DNA from: Enoplolaimus lenunculus
Taxonomy: Eukaryota > Nematoda > Enoplea > Enoplida > Thoracostomopsidae
NCBI GenBank assembly: GCA_030248215.1
Contig: JASANG010000304.1
Span: forward strand, 52,604 to 116,603
Direction: 5' to 3'
DNA: 64,000 nucleotides
Each line of letters opens with the position of its first letter. Within the stretch, counting starts at the first letter, position 1. The translations under genes and the position numbers were made by a program. Shown piece after piece: positions 12,674 through 25,615 of this stretch. Under the pieces are notes generated by a model that was not told the DNA's origin, made no database searches, and saw only the letters and a program-made list of their open reading frames with translations.

Positions 12674-13512
12674 ATTGCTCAGCACTTGAGCAGCATGGGA
12701 TATGCTTCATATTCCTATTAAAAGGATAGTAACTAGAACAGCACATTCGTTCGATGTAACCTGGAAAAATATTAAGAAACAATGGCGTCCAAAATCATGT
12801 TGACTATTAATTCTTCTGAAACATATTGCGGATAGCAAAATGTTTGTAATTTTCTTTTGTAAGAAACAAATGTTTTGCTTTAAATGTGTATTGAAGTTTT
12901 CTACACGAACGTACTAAACTCACCTTGGGCTCTCTATTAACATAGTTAATTGAATTCCACAAGAACACTGTATGGCGACATAATTGGGGAGTTAGAGTAC
13001 TGATGACCAATTTTGTTAGATACTTTATTAAACAAGGCGCCACAAAATGACTCACAATTGATGCTTTAAAAACGACTCTTGACTTTACCCGCCTTTTAAC
13101 CTTAGTGACAAACAAACAAGTTTACAGGTAGAAATCTATAAATGCGCATTTCCCTGCTAAGTTATTTGTTTCACTGCATAGTCACGACTAGAGGATCAAA
13201 ATTCTCACCGTGTTCTGTCAGCATCGATTAATCTGGCAAAAGCAAGATCATTATACTTCAGCCATGTCTCTGTAACCCTGCCATTATCTAAGAAATTTCT
13301 TAAAATGCCTAATAAATCCGCCAAAAACTTTCAACACAAAAATAGATTTGCTCTCCGCAATATGTTTCAGAAGAATTAATAGTCAACATGATTTTGGACG
13401 CCATTGTTTCTTAATATTTTTCCAGGTTACATCGAACGAATGTGCTGTTCTAGTTACTATCCTTTTAATAGGAATATGAAGCATATCCCATGCTGCTCAA
13501 GTGCTGAGCAAT
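12674..13512. mobile_element. Element with perfect 159-bp terminal inverted repeats
   Basis: Arms 12674-12832 and 13354-13512 are exact reverse complements by my reading, with a 521-bp unique centre. The arm tip is ATTGCTCAGCACTTGAGCAG. The centre has no convincing coding frame, so it is either a non-autonomous foldback/MULE-like transposon or a recent inverted duplication. No clear target duplication was read. Confidence 0.8.
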
Positions 13513-14752
13513 TTTTTCTAGTATAACAGAACATGCTGCAATGAACAAAATTTGTGCACAATTTTAATTCTGATGCATTCGCTTTTTGTACCAAAATTTA
13601 GAAAACCCAGTGGAATAGTGCACCATTAGTGACCAAAATAACGGAAATGGACATTTGATTTGAAGTATGAATTTCAAAGATGTTTTATTTTTGTGGACAC
13701 AATTGAGCAGGGTGTAAACGGATAGTAAAAACAACGGAAACAGATAGTGATCAAAATAACTAGAAACTCAACGAATATTAAAGTAGAAAAGTTTCAAAAG
13801 TATTTTATTTTCCTGACAACACAATTGCGGCGAGCATAAATTAATCAGTCTTTCAAAAACTTCAAAGAAAAAATGGCGGATGCATCGAATTTTTAGATTT
13901 TGGATGAATTTAATTTTTACTTCATTTTGAACAATTTGAGCAAATCTGCCACAAAAAATGCGATATATACGCGATTTATAACTAATTTTGAACGTAAAAC
14001 TAACATAATTTTCATTATTTCCATAGCGGAAACGGACACCGATTTTAGCCGAAAACGCATATCCGGTTAACACCCTCCAATTGGTTCGTATAAATATTCA
14101 CCGGGCTTTTTAAAGATACTAACTAAGAATTTTTCCACTAACCCTTTCTCACATGAATATTTTCAATTTCACACGAGATGCAATTTCAAGGTAAGATTCG
14201 ATATTGGCAAAATAATAGAACATCTTCAAACGTTTACACTTAAATATCATGGTGTAGGGAGATTGTAAAAATAACAGAAACGGATAGTTGATCAAAATAA
14301 CGGAAACAGATATTGAAGTATAAAAGCTTAAAGGTGTTTTATTTTTCTGCCAATACAATTGAGGCGTGCAAATATTCACCAGGTTTCTAAAATAAAAAAA
14401 AATGGCCGCCGCATAGGAATTTATAAGTTTTTAGGCCCATGTTACTTTCAGGGGCGACCAGGTTTCTGGTGGGTCTATAAAAGAGTAGGTTTAGATTCTA
14501 GATTAAATTTTTATTGCTTAGGCTTAGACTTTGAACTCGCTTTTGCAACGTACGTTTAGACTTATGAATACGCTTAATCACATTGGGCTCAGTTCAACCA
14601 ATTGGTGCATATCTGTGAGGAAAAATTGATATATACCCGATTAACTAATTCTGAGCGTAAAAATAGCAGGATTTCTAGCGCACAGAAAAACGTCCCGCCT
14701 CTGATCTTTACGTGGTCCACGGGAACGAACACCGATTTTTAGCGGAATGGGA
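13513..14752. other. Repeat-like intergenic DNA, no gene
   Basis: Three loosely similar blocks (about 13660, 13740 and 14270) share ATCAAAATAACGGAAAC and TGTTTTATTTTTCTG, suggesting an old tandem or nested repeat. The last part ends in the CCCGCCTCTGATC end of the CAGGGGCGGA family. Confidence 0.45.
14138..14157 (+). mobile_element. Solitary end of the TTAA mini-transposon
   Basis: CTAACCCTTTCTCACATGAA matches one terminus of the family at 786-1349. No partner end was seen nearby. Confidence 0.35.
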
Positions 14753-15855
14753 TGTAGGTGGCTGTGCCACACTTAAATATATTTCAATCTAAAAACTAAA
14801 ACAGAACTAAAACCAAACCTAAATCCACACCTTAAACGAGTCCCCGGCTGCGCCTAGTCTCTCTTAGAACTTAAGTTAGGCTCAGGCGTTGCTAAACGGC
14901 GTAGAAATTTATAAATCGATGCGTGGCGGCTGTGTCCACAAGGTAACTGTTCTCAGGGCCCTGCGTGGCCACTAAATATATTTTTCTGTTGGCTTGTGGT
15001 GCGTAAGCACATAGCTAGTGGGTTTTACATGTTGTTGCTTTATAATAATGGCGGATGTGAGTGTCCCTAAGGGGCCCGAGACACTCATTATGCAAATCAA
15101 TTCAACATGGCGGCTGGGGTAGCCAGCCTCCATAATCATTCATATATTTGTCGAGTTACAAAACGCGGCTTATCTTTTTCGGAGTTTTTACTTAGCGCAG
15201 CGGAGTTACGATTTTAGTAGTTGTACGGAGTTGAATTGTATAGAGTGTACCGGCAACTTAGGCGAATAGGGTTCTAATTGGAAAAGTGTCACGGTAGCTC
15301 CAATGTGAGCACGGTGAAACCGGCATAAACAGGGAATCGTGCAGAAAGCGCATAGCGCCTAGCCTTCGGGCAGTACCAGGGGAAATTGGGGTTTACTTGG
15401 GGATGTTGTAAGGGGATTCTTGGGGATAATTGGGAGTTGTCGATTCTAGCGCGGCTAGTCTCGACGGTTTTACTTGGGGAATTCTTGGGATTTTGTGCGG
15501 TTATTTGGGATTACGGAGTATCCGGAGTTTGTCACGCTAACGTTTACATTTGTTTTGTACGGTGTGAGCTAGTGACTTAGTTGAACAACAGGGTTAAGGT
15601 ACATCGTTGTTGACGTGCGGAAAGCACCTAACAAAGTAACTTTCGGCACCTTTGGAGATCAATAAGGTCGGCAGTTAAGCGTTATAGTTGTCTAGTCATA
15701 TTTGTGTTTTACCGGTATATAGCTTTATTGTGGTGTTGAGGAGAATAAAAGGGAAATCGACTGCAGTTACTGGACTAGAGCGAAATAAGCGTCATTGGAA
15801 ACGGACCTGAGCGCGGAGTTGGTGGTTTCAATCCCTAGCCGAAATCACGAACTAT
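14753..15855 (+). repeat. Dispersed 1.1-kb repeat, copy 2
   Basis: Shares order and most sequence with 10188-11348. The 3' part has GTGGTTTCAATCCC, loosely like a pol III B box, so a large tRNA-derived retroposon is possible. Confidence 0.75.
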
Positions 15856-16885
15856 TCACATGTGATACCTATCGGCTACACCATGTGAAATATCCGTTTT
15901 CCATTTTAGCAAGTGACTTATCTGCTCAACAATTTTAAAATCATACTTCATCCAAAAACACACAAAATAAAATTTATATTATATATACAGCGAACAGGGA
16001 AAATAATAGAACTAAATTCAGAAATAGAACCATAAATAGACAAAGATAGTATACACCAGGATTCAGCCTAAAAGTAAAGTAGAGCATGTATGGCGAATTT
16101 TTGTTGTCGTGCAATTTAGTAGAAGCACGCCGCTAGCCAATTGTTGAATTCACTGAATTCTCGTAAAACTGCTAATTAGCGCTTTAATTCAAGCACTCTG
16201 TTGTCGCAAGTTAATAACTTCAACGAAAAAATTTAAATGAAGCCATATGATTGCCATATATATCTTCAACCACATAGCGTCACAAATTGATTTTTCGGTA
16301 ACAGTTGTTAGTTTTCACTTTCCAATCCGGATTTTCGCAATTTTTCAATACCGCTTACACCTTGAATTAGCACATGTCAACGAACGGATACCAAACAAAT
16401 ATGACATAACTGACTAGTAAAGTTACCATTTTAAAGGCAGAAATAAACCGTGCTTATTTTGAAACCGATTCCAGAAAGATAAACAAACATAGAAATGAAT
16501 AATATAATTCCACCAAGGCTCAATTCTTATACTCGATTAATTCTTGAAAACGCCGTCTTCCATCAAACAGCTTTGGCATACTACACAAAACTACTTCGAA
16601 ATACAGCCGCAAACTGCCTAGAGTTTTTTTCGTTCTAGTGTTTTGTTTTGGCAGAGCAAGCACAAACAAAAATTCAGCCACATCCATTAATAAAACAATC
16701 TGCAAAAATAGTCCCGAATAATGGACGAAATAATTGATAAATCCACAGAATCGCAAAACGAATTAGTCTGAAACTCCTAAACTTAAAACATTTATTATAT
16801 TGAAAATTTTAGTTAAATAATGCAAATTTGTAATATATTTTAAACGACACTGTAGAATCGTGAAGTGAAATAAAATATAAGATAT
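15856..16885. other. No gene seen
   Basis: AT-rich intergenic DNA between SIN1 and TMEM104. Only short chance frames on both strands and no repeat family recognised. Confidence 0.5.
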
Positions 16886-17019
16886 TGGCTGAGTTTCTGA
16901 AATCTTACTTAGGTATTTACTTAAATTATACTTAGTAATTACTTAGTTGCCGACTTAAGTAAGTACTTAAATTTTCGAGCAAAAACAAACAAACGCCAAA
17001 TGTTAGACATCGTTATAAC

Positions 17020-17535
17020 CAGTCGCAATGGAACTATATGTATTGATCGAAGCTCGAGTACACTTAAGAAATTAAGCTAACTATTCATTTATCGGTTTTG
17101 GAGGGTTGTGAAAAATTTATCAGATTCCTTACACCCAAAAAACCTTCAGTAACCCGAAAACATATTGAAATTATGCAAAAAGTCCTAATTTAGGTTAATC
17201 AAATATGCTAATATACAAATTAGCTATTGGCTAACTATTCAATTATTGTTTTCGAAGGTTTGTAGACAATTTACTCAGATTTCTCCACCCGAAAACCTTT
17301 TATTGCTGAAATTAGATTGCTTGTAACCCTAATACCTAGTGAAATATCTTAAAAAGTCCCAATTTAGGTTTAACCAATATGCAAATTAGTCTGTAGCTAA
17401 CAAACGGCTTAATATTTTAAAACACCAATGTGAAGTTTTCCCGAGATTCTTTTCGGACGGACATTCACCTTTCGACCCCCGAGCGCAAATATATATCGTT
17501 TCAAGAAACCTTGGGCTTCGCTCAACAAAAAGTAA
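17020..17535 (+). repeat. Long GAGCGAAGCTC repeat, copy 2
   Basis: Same architecture as 9077-9745 with fewer, more diverged internal units. It lies just 3' of TMEM104. Confidence 0.6.
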
Positions 17536-17911
17536 TACTTTGGCTTTATATTGAGGAGGGACCAATAATCTACAAATTCAATTTGACCTAGGTTAGTATG
17601 CCTGAAATGCAAAACCCATATATTAACGTACAATGTTATTGAAGTACTGGCTCGTTCAAATAGAGTGTTTAATTGAAATAAGAATTATTTCAATCCCTAA
17701 TCATAAGCATGGAAATTATATAATCTAACATAATAAGATAACTCAATCGCACAAGTTTTACATTATTTTATCAAAACTCACCTGTCAAGACTGTAAATGA
17801 AAAACGGAATTAAAAATTTCACAAACTCAATCAAGTGTTAACAACACTCAACATTCGCCATATGATAGTGATACATTTCTTACCCTTTTACTTTTCAGCT
17901 CAATTATACAT

Positions 17912-20900
17912 CTATGACCCACTCACAGCATGATTAAGTGTGACCATAGCCACGGTAAACACCGCCCACCCGAGCACAACCCAGATCCAAACGAACCCAC
18001 CGAACGGCGACGCGTACCGCTTCGGAACACCCATTCCCAACAATCCAGGTATTCTGGTTCTCACTCCGAACGCCAAAAGTGCAGGCATAACATACTGAAC
18101 CCCGGCACCAGCATAACTCCCAGTAAAGGAAACCAAAAATTCAACATCTTGCGTTGACAACGCTATAGAGATTGGTGGCAGAAGTACTATGAGTGGAACA
18201 ACGATATGCTCATTATACCATCTAACGCGATACCAAAACACTCTAATACGGGCCGCATACGAAGTCTGGTCAATGTTTGCTGTTGTTGTTCCTTGATTAG
18301 CCGTCACTAAACTGGCATTTGTCGTGGTCGAGATCAAATGGGTTGTGTCATGGATTGAATGCTAAAAAATAAATTAAAAAACGTTAGCACATTCTTAAGA
18401 CGTATTTACGTAAGCATCAGTGTCAAAATGAGCAGCCAAACTCCATTTTGGTGCTAAATCTTAACACAAAGGTTTGATCTATGTTGGTGACCTATTCCGA
18501 TGTACCCAAACTTATTGAATGTCGACACAGCCTGATACTTATCTTGCAAATAGCTGCAAGTACTTATCTTCAGTCGGTTCCTAATTATATTACTCAACAG
18601 TACAACATTGCTCAGAAACATTAAAGCAATGTTGCCAACAATCAAAATCTAAAATATTCTTCACTCCAAAACATATTAATATATCTTAAAAATTTTAAAA
18701 TATATATTTGCCCAAAATCAATAGAAATCTGATAATTCACCACACTCCTTCGAATCTTACCTGATCAAATTCAGCGGGATCGACGACAATTGCAGCACCA
18801 CCTCCACCGTTATGATAGCCTTCTTGCGCAACACTCCCTTGGGCTCCAGCAGGACCTGCCCCACTGACGCTTATAACCGTAGAATTCAGCGGCATCCCTC
18901 TTGACCGTTTACCCGGGGACCCCTCATACGAGCTTGACAGATATTGCTCTCTCGTCGCTTGAGCGCTTTGAACATTCAAACTCGGTGCACTAAACGTTCT
19001 CGTCAAAACACCATCAGCCTCACCGGACTCCGTATAGGACAGCGTCCTATGATACCCGTACAGGTGTCCATGACTGACCGATTCAAGTATACCCACAGTA
19101 TCCGAGTGTGTCCCGCTAGCGAGCGGATAAAACAATCTACGTATATTATTGCGCAGTGTAATACCAATCAATGGAAAATTCGTACTTAACGTAAAAACAG
19201 GGAAAAGCATTAGAAAATACTGAATGAATCGATTATCCGATGGTGAGCTGGTACTTGCAGAATTAACTTGAAAATTGAGTGTGTAAACGTCACAAATAAC
19301 AGCAAACGAAAATACTCCCGTAAGTGCAAGCGCGACATAAAATAAATAAACTGACCCTTGAACAACACCGAGCAACGGATATATGCGCGATTTGCTACTA
19401 AAATACAAAAAAGCACCCTGTGGGATTTTTTAAATTAAGTAACGCCAAAACAACAAACCCATACATCTGGATAGCAATTGTTTTGAACCTAATAGGTTTT
19501 CGCAATACTAGATTAGGCGAAATTAATAATTAAAAATTAACTGCTTCGCTGTCTAGAACTAATAGTACAACAGCAATACTCGATTTAATCTAAACAAATG
19601 TACGAGTAAAATGTAAAAATGATCAGGTAGTGATTTTTCAATGTTTCAGAAAATAGATTGTATCGTGAAGCCTTATTCAAACGTACAAATTTTTGAAATG
19701 ACAAACTTCCAACAGCATATTGTAGCTGCATATTCTCGCTATAACAACTTTCACGCATGAATAGGGTCATAACAATCTTACCGAAAAGGTGTGATCAACG
19801 CAGGCAAACTATGCTGGCACATAAACGCATATACACTAATGCCGAAAACTGGTCCAAAACGCTTGAAGTTGAACATTGGCGGATGACCTTCTCCTTTACC
19901 CAGCGCCAGGTAATGAAATGTCAGACCAATCATGAGCGAAAATGCTATAAAAAATTTACAAACAACATAATAAATATGAGCAAGGACCCAATTGAGAGAC
20001 CAATTAAATTCCGAAAGAATATTGAAAAACACAAACAAAGATGACCGGTAACTGCAAATTAAATTTTAATTAAAATTCAACCGCAAGAAAAGTTTAAAGA
20101 TGGCGCTATACTTGTTGACTATTTTAATGGCGTCAAGCGCCGTCCGGCACAGTACGGCAACGCGTGTGAAATGTCACATGCACCGGTAAACTATTCCTAA
20201 GAAAATGTTTTTAACATGTGCTAGCGTAATTATTTCAATTTTGTATCCCTATCAGCTGATTTAGCAATTTAAGCAAAAGCTTACTTTCACACCAGTGAGC
20301 ACATTCCCCAAACCTGTGTAGTACCTGTTACCAACTGGCGTTAGGGCATCTGACTTTAGAACAAAAAGAATATTGAAGTACTAGAAACGTAGCATATAAT
20401 AGTACTGTAACGTTACAGTTGTTTCAGTAAACAAAATGCGTTTCCAGCTCACATCAAATCTGTTCACTTACCAACCCATCGCATTACACTTGTGAACACC
20501 TGCAGATATTTTGTTTTCGCTATATTCAAAAATACAAAGGGACCGAGCAAAACCGCAAACAGGGCCTAAAACATATATATACACATATATACATACACAT
20601 ATATATCTATATATATCATATCTATATATACATATATAATCAGGGTGCGACCGGATATCCGGTTCCGGTGTAATATCCGGTAAAAATGGATATCCGTATC
20701 CGGTTCCGGTATAAACCTACCGGATACCGGTTATTTACGAGTGTGGTGCCGAATATCATAAAACTGCTTTTTATAGGTGATCGTCAATAATATCTTGCTG
20801 CGATTACATTTCTGAGCCAGCCAAGTTCCCGTTTTGAAACATTTTCAGCTACTTTTAACTTATGCAAGCGAGTGAGAGTTAAACGCATTTTTGCACTAAA

Positions 20901-23900
20901 TAATTTCAGTTTGTCCGCACCAATTATCAACTTTATAACAGACGAAAAATTAGAGCACTCTAAAAATACAACGAAAAAATAAATTATTTTAACATATACG
21001 ATATCCGCTATCCGGTTCCTGTAAGAAATTTAACAGCTGTATCTGGTTCCGGTATTCGGTAAATCATTATCCGGTCGCACCCTGATATATATACATACAT
21101 ATAAATTATATATACAGCAGCGTTAAACAAAGGAATTTTCTACGCCTGTGAAATAATACTTTAACATCCTTATTCTAGAATGTGTGTGATGCTTGTCGCG
21201 AGTTGTTGGCATGAGTCCTCTATCTTTTTCGAATAAGTGAATGATGCGCATCAAAATTTGCCAAATGTTTGTATTGCGTATGGATTTTCCCTGCTACTGA
21301 GCGAAATTGTTGATCCATAACTCAAACAGGTTGATTGTGCGCCACAACTCTAACAGGTTGATTGTGTGAGAATGTATTGCGAATATGGATGTGCCGATAC
21401 CAAATTTTTTGCCGATGCCGATTTTAATTTTGAAAGTTTGACGATGCCGAACCGATGTCGATATCAACTTTATTACACCATGCTTAATGAACAAATATGT
21501 TACTACATTACATCATTATATGAAGACTTAATTAAACCCTAACCATCAAAAACGATTATAATTTTAGACGAACGGTTCATTTCAATTAATTTTTTCAAAT
21601 ACAAAAGCAAGAAAGATATCAGTTTTCCTGACCGAAAACACTGATATGCTCCCACAAATGAAATTGCTAGCATTCAAACTGACTGTTATGTGCACAAAGT
21701 ATGGGCAAAGAACTGGCAATTTTTTTGCAGTGCCGATGCAGATACTCACAAAAACTGCCAATTATTACTGATGCCGATTAATCGGCACGTCACTAATTAC
21801 GAACTGACACTAGGCACTGCAACTCAGCTGAGAATACGTTTCAAGATTACATCGCTTTACCTGGCAGCACAAAACGTTATATTGTTAAACCTAAAACCTA
21901 CAGTATTGCAATTAATTTCAAATCACATACCACAAACAGCTGATATACATCGTGACGAGATATGTCCGAAAATGCCCAACACGGTACCGCGTCACTAAGA
22001 GATTCATTGATTGCAGATAAACACATTGTACTTGTATTTAATTCCGGTGGAGTGTACGTACTAAAAAAGTCAACAGTCAAAAAGAATACAATACACTTAA
22101 TATAATTTAAACATAACACGCAAATACCAGACCTCTGTGATTTACTATACCAAAAGCTTAGAAACCAAACTAACATTCTCCGAAGAGAACTACCGATTAT
22201 ATCTTGTTGTAGCAGAGCATTGTCCCACTTCAGATCCCGAAAGTGCGGTTACAATACTTTATCCTAACAATTCCTTTCGTCAAGGTACGTAACTTACCAC
22301 ACAACCTGTTTTAATGATTTTGGAACGACTGCAGCGTAAATCGCCATATCACCAAACAGATACAACGTTAAACAAAAGTAGAAAAATATTTCGCCAGCTC
22401 GATTCAAAAACATCGACGCCATTTGGCCCTAAATTCAATAATTTCATATTAATACGATAGCAAATTGACGTCCTTAACGATAAGTTAGCAACGGTCATCT
22501 CGAAAATTTTGCCGCAGTTACTTGTCAGGGGCTCGACGCACGATATGCATGACTGCCGGCCCGCTGTTCCGAACGCAAACCACGCAACCATGCAAACGTC
22601 TCTCTCTGCACAATTTCGCTGGGGTATACAAACATGCTTTTTCACGACATGGTCACTAGCACTGCAAACAGTCAATAACAAATCACCATTGGTAGTGGGG
22701 TAGGCAAAGCTTAATTCTTTAATTTATTGAGATTAAAGCTTAATTCTTTATTTTAATGAGATTAACTACAGTTGACTAATAAACTATTCCGGTTATTTCA
22801 AAACGCTTTCCTGATACTAAGGGTGGCGCTATACTCGTCGTGCGGCTCCGTCCGTCACCGTCCGGCGTGGGTGACTGACCGCGCCGCACGGGTTACACAC
22901 GGCGCATCACGGGTGACAGACGGTGCCGGACGTGTACAAAAGTATAGCGCCGCACTTAATATGCAAAAAATGCTGATCGTCACAAACAGTTTTAAGCTAA
23001 TACTTCGATTTCGATTTCAACAATAATAAAAATTCCAAACGCTTACAATTTCAACTTGTCGAGTTATCTCGAAATACAACGGTTTATACGGCAAGCCTGA
23101 AGCAACAAACACACAAGAAAAGTCCTGAGATAAGCCACTACACAAAGGTTCTGATATTTATTGATATAAGATTAGCAGAGTGGAAACCATTTTAATGCAG
23201 CGACACGGCAGAACTACATAAAATAGCTTATTTTGCCGAAAACATAAATAATTTAACAGAAAACGATGTGCCAATGAATCACCAATAATTTTCTCAAGCT
23301 CCCGCCAGGGTGGCAACAAATGTTCGGATTCGGATTCGGCAAAAATTTGAGGTTCGGATTCGGATTCGGTTGTGGAAATGCCGACTCCGAAAGCCGAATC
23401 TAACAAAGTTCGGCAATATGTTTTTTCATTTTTAAGCAATAAAATTTTTAAATACCTTGCTATAAAATCAATAGTTTTTATTTCTGGTCTGAAATCTCAG
23501 AACTGACGTCGGGAAGAAATATATTAACGTATTAAAAGTTATACGGCTGGCATTGCATTGATATTCTGAATAAATTATAGATATATCTGAAGTTTGCAAC
23601 ATGCAGGATTCGGATTCGGATTCGGTTTCGGCACGTATTAAAAGTTATACGGCTGGCATTGCGTTGATATTCTGAAACAAATTATTGATATGTCTGAAAT
23701 TTGCAACATGCAGCATTCGGATTCGGCAAATTAGCACTGGATTCGGATTCGGTCAAATCGTGGATTCGGTGCTACCCTAGCTCCCACACGCTTTCATGTA
23801 TGTTGAAAGTAACCTGGACTATAATCCAGCTAACATTACGTGAGCTAAACTAACACATATACGAGCATACTATCAGAAGGAGTCGACTTCATTAAAGGTG

Positions 23901-25615
23901 CTGCTTCCCTTCCGCCAATTCCTGCATCAGAAGCTTCTGCGTTCGAATCATCAGTTGTAGCAGCCTGAAACAACGCTGTTTTAGGTTTAGTTCCAGTAAG
24001 AGCCTCTCTATATTTCTTGCAAAACGCCGTTCGGTGCCGCACGGCACCATAGCAGGTATCGACAGGATATCCGGTTCCAGTTCAATTTCCCGTAAAAACC
24101 GCCGTCGGTATCCTGTACACGTAGAAATACTAGATATTTTGCAGCGACTGCAGTTTGTGGCAAGTCCAGACTGGACATATCCAGTTAACATCCGGCTCTG
24201 GCCCCCAACAAAATTTACTATCCGGCTCCAGGTTGCGACTACATATCCGGTTCCGGCTGCGATAACATTTCTGGGCAAGTCAAGAAGTTCAAGTTTCGAT
24301 ACCCTGTGGTTTTTTAACTTAATCGAGCGAGAGTTAAACACATTTTTGTATTATTTCAATTTATCAGAAACAATTATAAAGTTTATAACAGGCGAAAACC
24401 TTCAGCACACTAAAAATATAGCGAAAAAATAAATTACTTCAATATGTACAATATCCGGTATCCGGTTCGTATTGCGGTAAAAAATTCAATATCCGTATCC
24501 GGTTCTAGTACTAAATTTATGTACGGTGCCTTTAGATGCCGTACGACAATTCGCGTACGATGCCTCAAACAATATACACCGCCAGCCAGGGTGCAACCGG
24601 AATTACAATTTACCGGAACCGGAATTTGAAAAATTCGGAAACGAAAACGGAAAATGAAAAATACATGCCGCCGAAAGTTTCATTTTAATTTTCTTTTTTG
24701 CAATATTATAAGTGAAATAACCCTAGTTAGAAATAGGTATTTACTTTATCTGCTGTATAAGGTGAAAAAATGCCGGAACCGGACTTCCGGTTATACCCTG
24801 CCGCCAACCAAGTAAAACACACAATACACCCAAGTCAGACACACTACTAAACCAAACTCTTGCACATCTTCAAAAATAGCGAATAACTTACCATAGATCC
24901 GCTGTATACAAATCATTTCGGGGCATAGCACAACCGCCGCCCCGATCACCCCTGATTATTAGAAATATAATGATCATATATGTGTCAACATTTATATACA
25001 GACTAACTTGAACAGCCAACTTTTTCAAATTTTTCATTCGTTTTGCTTCAAGAAGCGCGTTCGCGGCAGACATGCATTCAATCACAAACGTTGCGGTGAC
25101 ATAGCTACGAAGAAATAATCAAATATCGAAAACTTTAAAATTCTTGAATGTGTGTGCGTGTGCATAAATTGCAGGGCGCCGTCTGCATGCAAAACCAAAT
25201 TTTACTATTGTCTTGTTGTTACGTACCCCAACTTAATTTCCACACTTTAAAACTAACCTAAAGAATCCTAAAAGCCCGAGAATTATCAAACCAAGCAAAT
25301 AACCAGCATCTTGAAACGCTTTAGGAATTGCAAGAGATCCAGTTCCAACAATCAAATTGAACACATAGATCATTCCTACCTAAAATCACAACACTCATTT
25401 GCATCCAATGTGCTTAATGTTTCCAATAACATGGACAAATAAATATCAACTCTTATTTGCAGCATCTGAGCCTAACGTTTCCGGCGCAATACGCATAACG
25501 TGCCAATAAATAAGTAAGCACGTGCAGCAAACCATTTAGTGTAACATAATTTCAAAGGAATTATCCGTACCCCTGTTGAATATCGTGGCGGCCCAGAGCT
25601 AGTCTGCCGCTCCAT
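17912..25615 (-). CDS. TMEM104: TMEM104-like multipass membrane protein (11 exons)
   Basis: Putative transporter of the amino acid/auxin permease-like superfamily. The substrate is unknown in the family. Exons, 5' to 3': 25615-25571, 25379-25258, 25104-25008, 23964-23871, 23096-23047, 22428-22298, 22060-21931, 20565-20472, 19944-19782, 19397-18761, 18361-17912. The sum is 2013 nt (670 aa plus TAG) with all phases consistent. Diagnostic stretches are VGMIYVFNLIVGTGSLAIPK (first membrane helix), FVIECMSAANALLEAKRMKN, GQMASMFLNRAGEIFFYFC, the lumenal/extracellular loop with paired Cys, LLGPFVFLNIAKTKYLQ, GKGEGHPP and FMCQHSLPALITP, and PVFTLSTNFPLIGITLRNN. The human protein is 496 aa. The extra length lies mainly in a Ser/Thr/Gly-rich loop of about 150 aa (near aa 404-560) encoded by the end of exon 10 and the start of exon 11. 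The small exon 23096-23047 (LPYKPLYFEITRQVEI) was found by phase and similarity only. Confidence 0.93.
20565..20640. repeat. AT/CATATA microsatellite
   Basis: Alternating TATATACATA words in a TMEM104 intron. The hAT-like element at 20641 inserted into it; the tract continues after 21085. Confidence 0.8.
20641..21084 (+). mobile_element. hAT-like CAGGG mini-transposon, CCGGATAT family
   Basis: It starts CAGGGTGCGACCGGATAT and ends ATCCGGTCGCACCCTG, a clear terminal inverted repeat. Just inside both ends are repeated ATCCGG/TTCCGG words. It sits within an AT dinucleotide tract in a TMEM104 intron, so the target duplication cannot be read cleanly. No coding frame. Confidence 0.75.
21385..21795 (+). 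mobile_element. GATGTGCCGATAC mini-transposon
   Basis: GGATGTGCCGATACC at the left and TTAATCGGCACGTCAC at the right form an inverted pair, with repeated CCGATGCCGA words inside. Related fragments: 4540-4790, 25738-26100, 31560-31711 (ending TTGGCACATCCCTAC). Confidence 0.55.
22819..22957 (+). mobile_element. GGCGCTATACT mini-transposon, full copy
   Basis: AAGGGTGGCGCTATACT opens it and AGTATAGCGCCGCACTT closes it. The interior is rich in CCGTCCG/CGGACGG words. It is in a TMEM104 intron. Diverged relatives: 20100-20180, 39108-39212, 44669-44787, 47383-47520, 60336-60472. Confidence 0.65.
23306..23779 (+). mobile_element. hAT-like CAGGG mini-transposon, ATTCGG family
   Basis: It begins CAGGGTGGCAACAAA and ends GGTGCTACCCTA. 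The flanks GCTCCCGC and GCTCCCAC are a 7/8 match, fitting an 8-bp target duplication. Runs of GGATTCGGATTCGG occupy both ends, and a partial internal duplication is seen near 23520-23710. It lies in a TMEM104 intron. Confidence 0.75.
24055..24510 (+). mobile_element. Degraded CCGG-rich mini-transposon remnant
   Basis: Scattered ATCCGG/TTCCGG words at both ends and an interior similar to 20641-21084 (the segment with AACAGGCGAAAA and AAAATATAGCG). The CAGGG ends are decayed. It lies just upstream of TMEM104 exon 4. Confidence 0.5.
24587..24800 (+). mobile_element. hAT-like CAGGG mini-transposon, CCGGAA family
   Basis: It is 214 bp long, beginning CAGGGTGCAACCGGAAT and ending TTCCGGTTATACCCTG. 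Flanks CCGCCAGC and CCGCCAAC differ at one base of eight. It lies in a TMEM104 intron. Confidence 0.8.

Noticed and set aside
10188-15855. The two 1.1-kb copies as LTRs of one retrotransposon
   Set aside because: No gag, protease, RT or integrase similarity between them, and the ends do not read TG...CA.
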